In this document: positions 6,093 to 6,446 of the stretch, piece by piece | Layout of the letters: each line of letters begins with the position of its first letter | Position numbering within the stretch: position 1 is the first letter of the stretch | Source: Ferroglobus sp. | GTDB taxonomy: Archaea; Halobacteriota; Archaeoglobi; Archaeoglobales; Archaeoglobaceae | DNA length: 6,446 nt | Direction of reading: 5' to 3' | Assembly (NCBI GenBank): GCA_015520115.1 | Contig: WAQS01000183.1 | Span: 1 to 6,446 of the forward strand | The notes under the pieces: generated by a model | Told to the model about the DNA's origin: nothing | The model's database searches: none | What the model saw: the letters and a program-made list of their open reading frames with translations, nothing else | Program-made: the position numbers and the translations under genes

Positions 6093-6434
6093 ATGGAGCT
6101 GGCGATAAATCCGAGCAAGATAATAAGCACCCTCTGCTACTCTATTTTCAGACTTGAGCCATACACTTCATGCTCCTTCTCCTGCAGCTACTGCTATGCA
6201 AGGTGGTATAGAAAGGAGAGCCTCGGAATTAATCCGAAAGTCATCGGCATTTTCTCTAAAGTTGCTAAGAAGATCGATATGAGAATAGCTTTCCGGCTTG
6301 CAACCCTTTCAGATCCTCTTCAAGATTTGGAAGAGATAGCAAAAGTTTCTTTGAAGCTGATGAGGATTGCTGAGGAAAACGCAGTTCCGATTATCCTCAA
6401 CACGAAGTCTGATAGAATTTCCAAGAGTCCCTGA
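6093..6434 (+). CDS. radical SAM protein, spore-photoproduct-lyase-like, stopped early by TGA
   Basis: The N-terminal part belongs to the SplB-like radical SAM group (COG1533 type). FRLEPYTSCSFSCSYCYARW (19-38) has the cysteine triad C27-x3-C31-x2-C34 that binds the 4Fe-4S cluster cleaving S-adenosylmethionine, with the aromatic residue after the last Cys usual in this group. TLSDPLQDLE (71-80) matches the family's TDPYQPxE-like segment, and IILNTKS (100-106) matches its TKS strand. The frame ends at TGA (6432-6434) after 113 codons, whereas members are usually about 250-330 residues, so most of the barrel is missing. Read through the TGA, the frame continues R-E-Q-I to the window edge, and Trp (TGG) would fit at the stop. 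The gene may therefore be a pseudogene, carry a sequence error, or be recoded. Substrate is unknown; homologs are not all DNA repair enzymes. The start directly follows the upstream stop with no good ribosome-binding site, suggesting coupled translation. Confidence 0.78.
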   Translation: MELAINPSKIISTLCYSIFRLEPYTSCSFSCSYCYARWYRKESLGINPKVIGIFSKVAKKIDMRIAFRLATLSDPLQDLEEIAKVSLKLMRIAEENAVPIILNTKSDRISKSP

Positions 6435-6446
6435 AGGGAGCAGATA

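Noticed and set aside
1..6446. tRNA, rRNA, CRISPR array, insertion sequence or attachment site
   Set aside because: No cloverleaf with a TTCGA-type loop, no regularly spaced repeats, no transposase and no flanking terminal repeats were found.

Overview
The window looks like chromosomal DNA of a thermophilic euryarchaeon, most likely an Archaeoglobales member (Archaeoglobus/Ferroglobus/Geoglobus type). The evidence is AT-rich archaeal TATA boxes placed about 25-28 bases before start codons that lack a Shine-Dalgarno site (leaderless transcripts), heavy AGA/AGG and ATA codon use, Lys/Glu-rich proteins, tight gene packing, and an HTH/Zn-ribbon regulator type known from archaea. The genus is an inference from overall character; no marker gene fixes it.

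Layout. Bases 1-180 are a very AT-rich divergent promoter region, with a possible start of a leftward gene at the extreme left edge. Bases 181-3850 form a four-gene rightward operon: a class I SAM-dependent methyltransferase, a lipoprotein substrate-binding protein, a FecCD/BtuC-type permease and an ATPase. The last three make a complete ABC importer of the iron-chelate/heme/corrinoid class. The tight spacing (4-base gap, 1-base gap, 7-base overlap) implies co-transcription and makes the methyltransferase part of the uptake system. Bases 3851-3996 are non-coding with a promoter. Bases 3997-4734 encode an unrecognised soluble 245-residue protein. It meets ilvC (4731-5735, minus strand) tail to tail, and the two stop codons share the bases TTAA.

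ilvC encodes class I ketol-acid reductoisomerase of branched-chain amino acid synthesis, here without ilvB/N/D neighbours. Its leaderless promoter lies in a short divergent region that also holds a near-palindrome and the start of a second rightward pair: a small HTH plus zinc-ribbon protein (5811-6092), followed with no gap by the N-terminal part of a spore-photoproduct-lyase-like radical SAM protein (6093 onward). That last frame stops at a TGA after 113 codons, where the reading frame suggests a family-typical protein would continue.

The main points worth checking are the methyltransferase-importer linkage, the in-frame TGA in the radical SAM gene, the palindrome between ilvC and the Zn-ribbon gene, and the unrecognised 245-residue protein. 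I saw no tRNA, rRNA, CRISPR array or insertion sequence.
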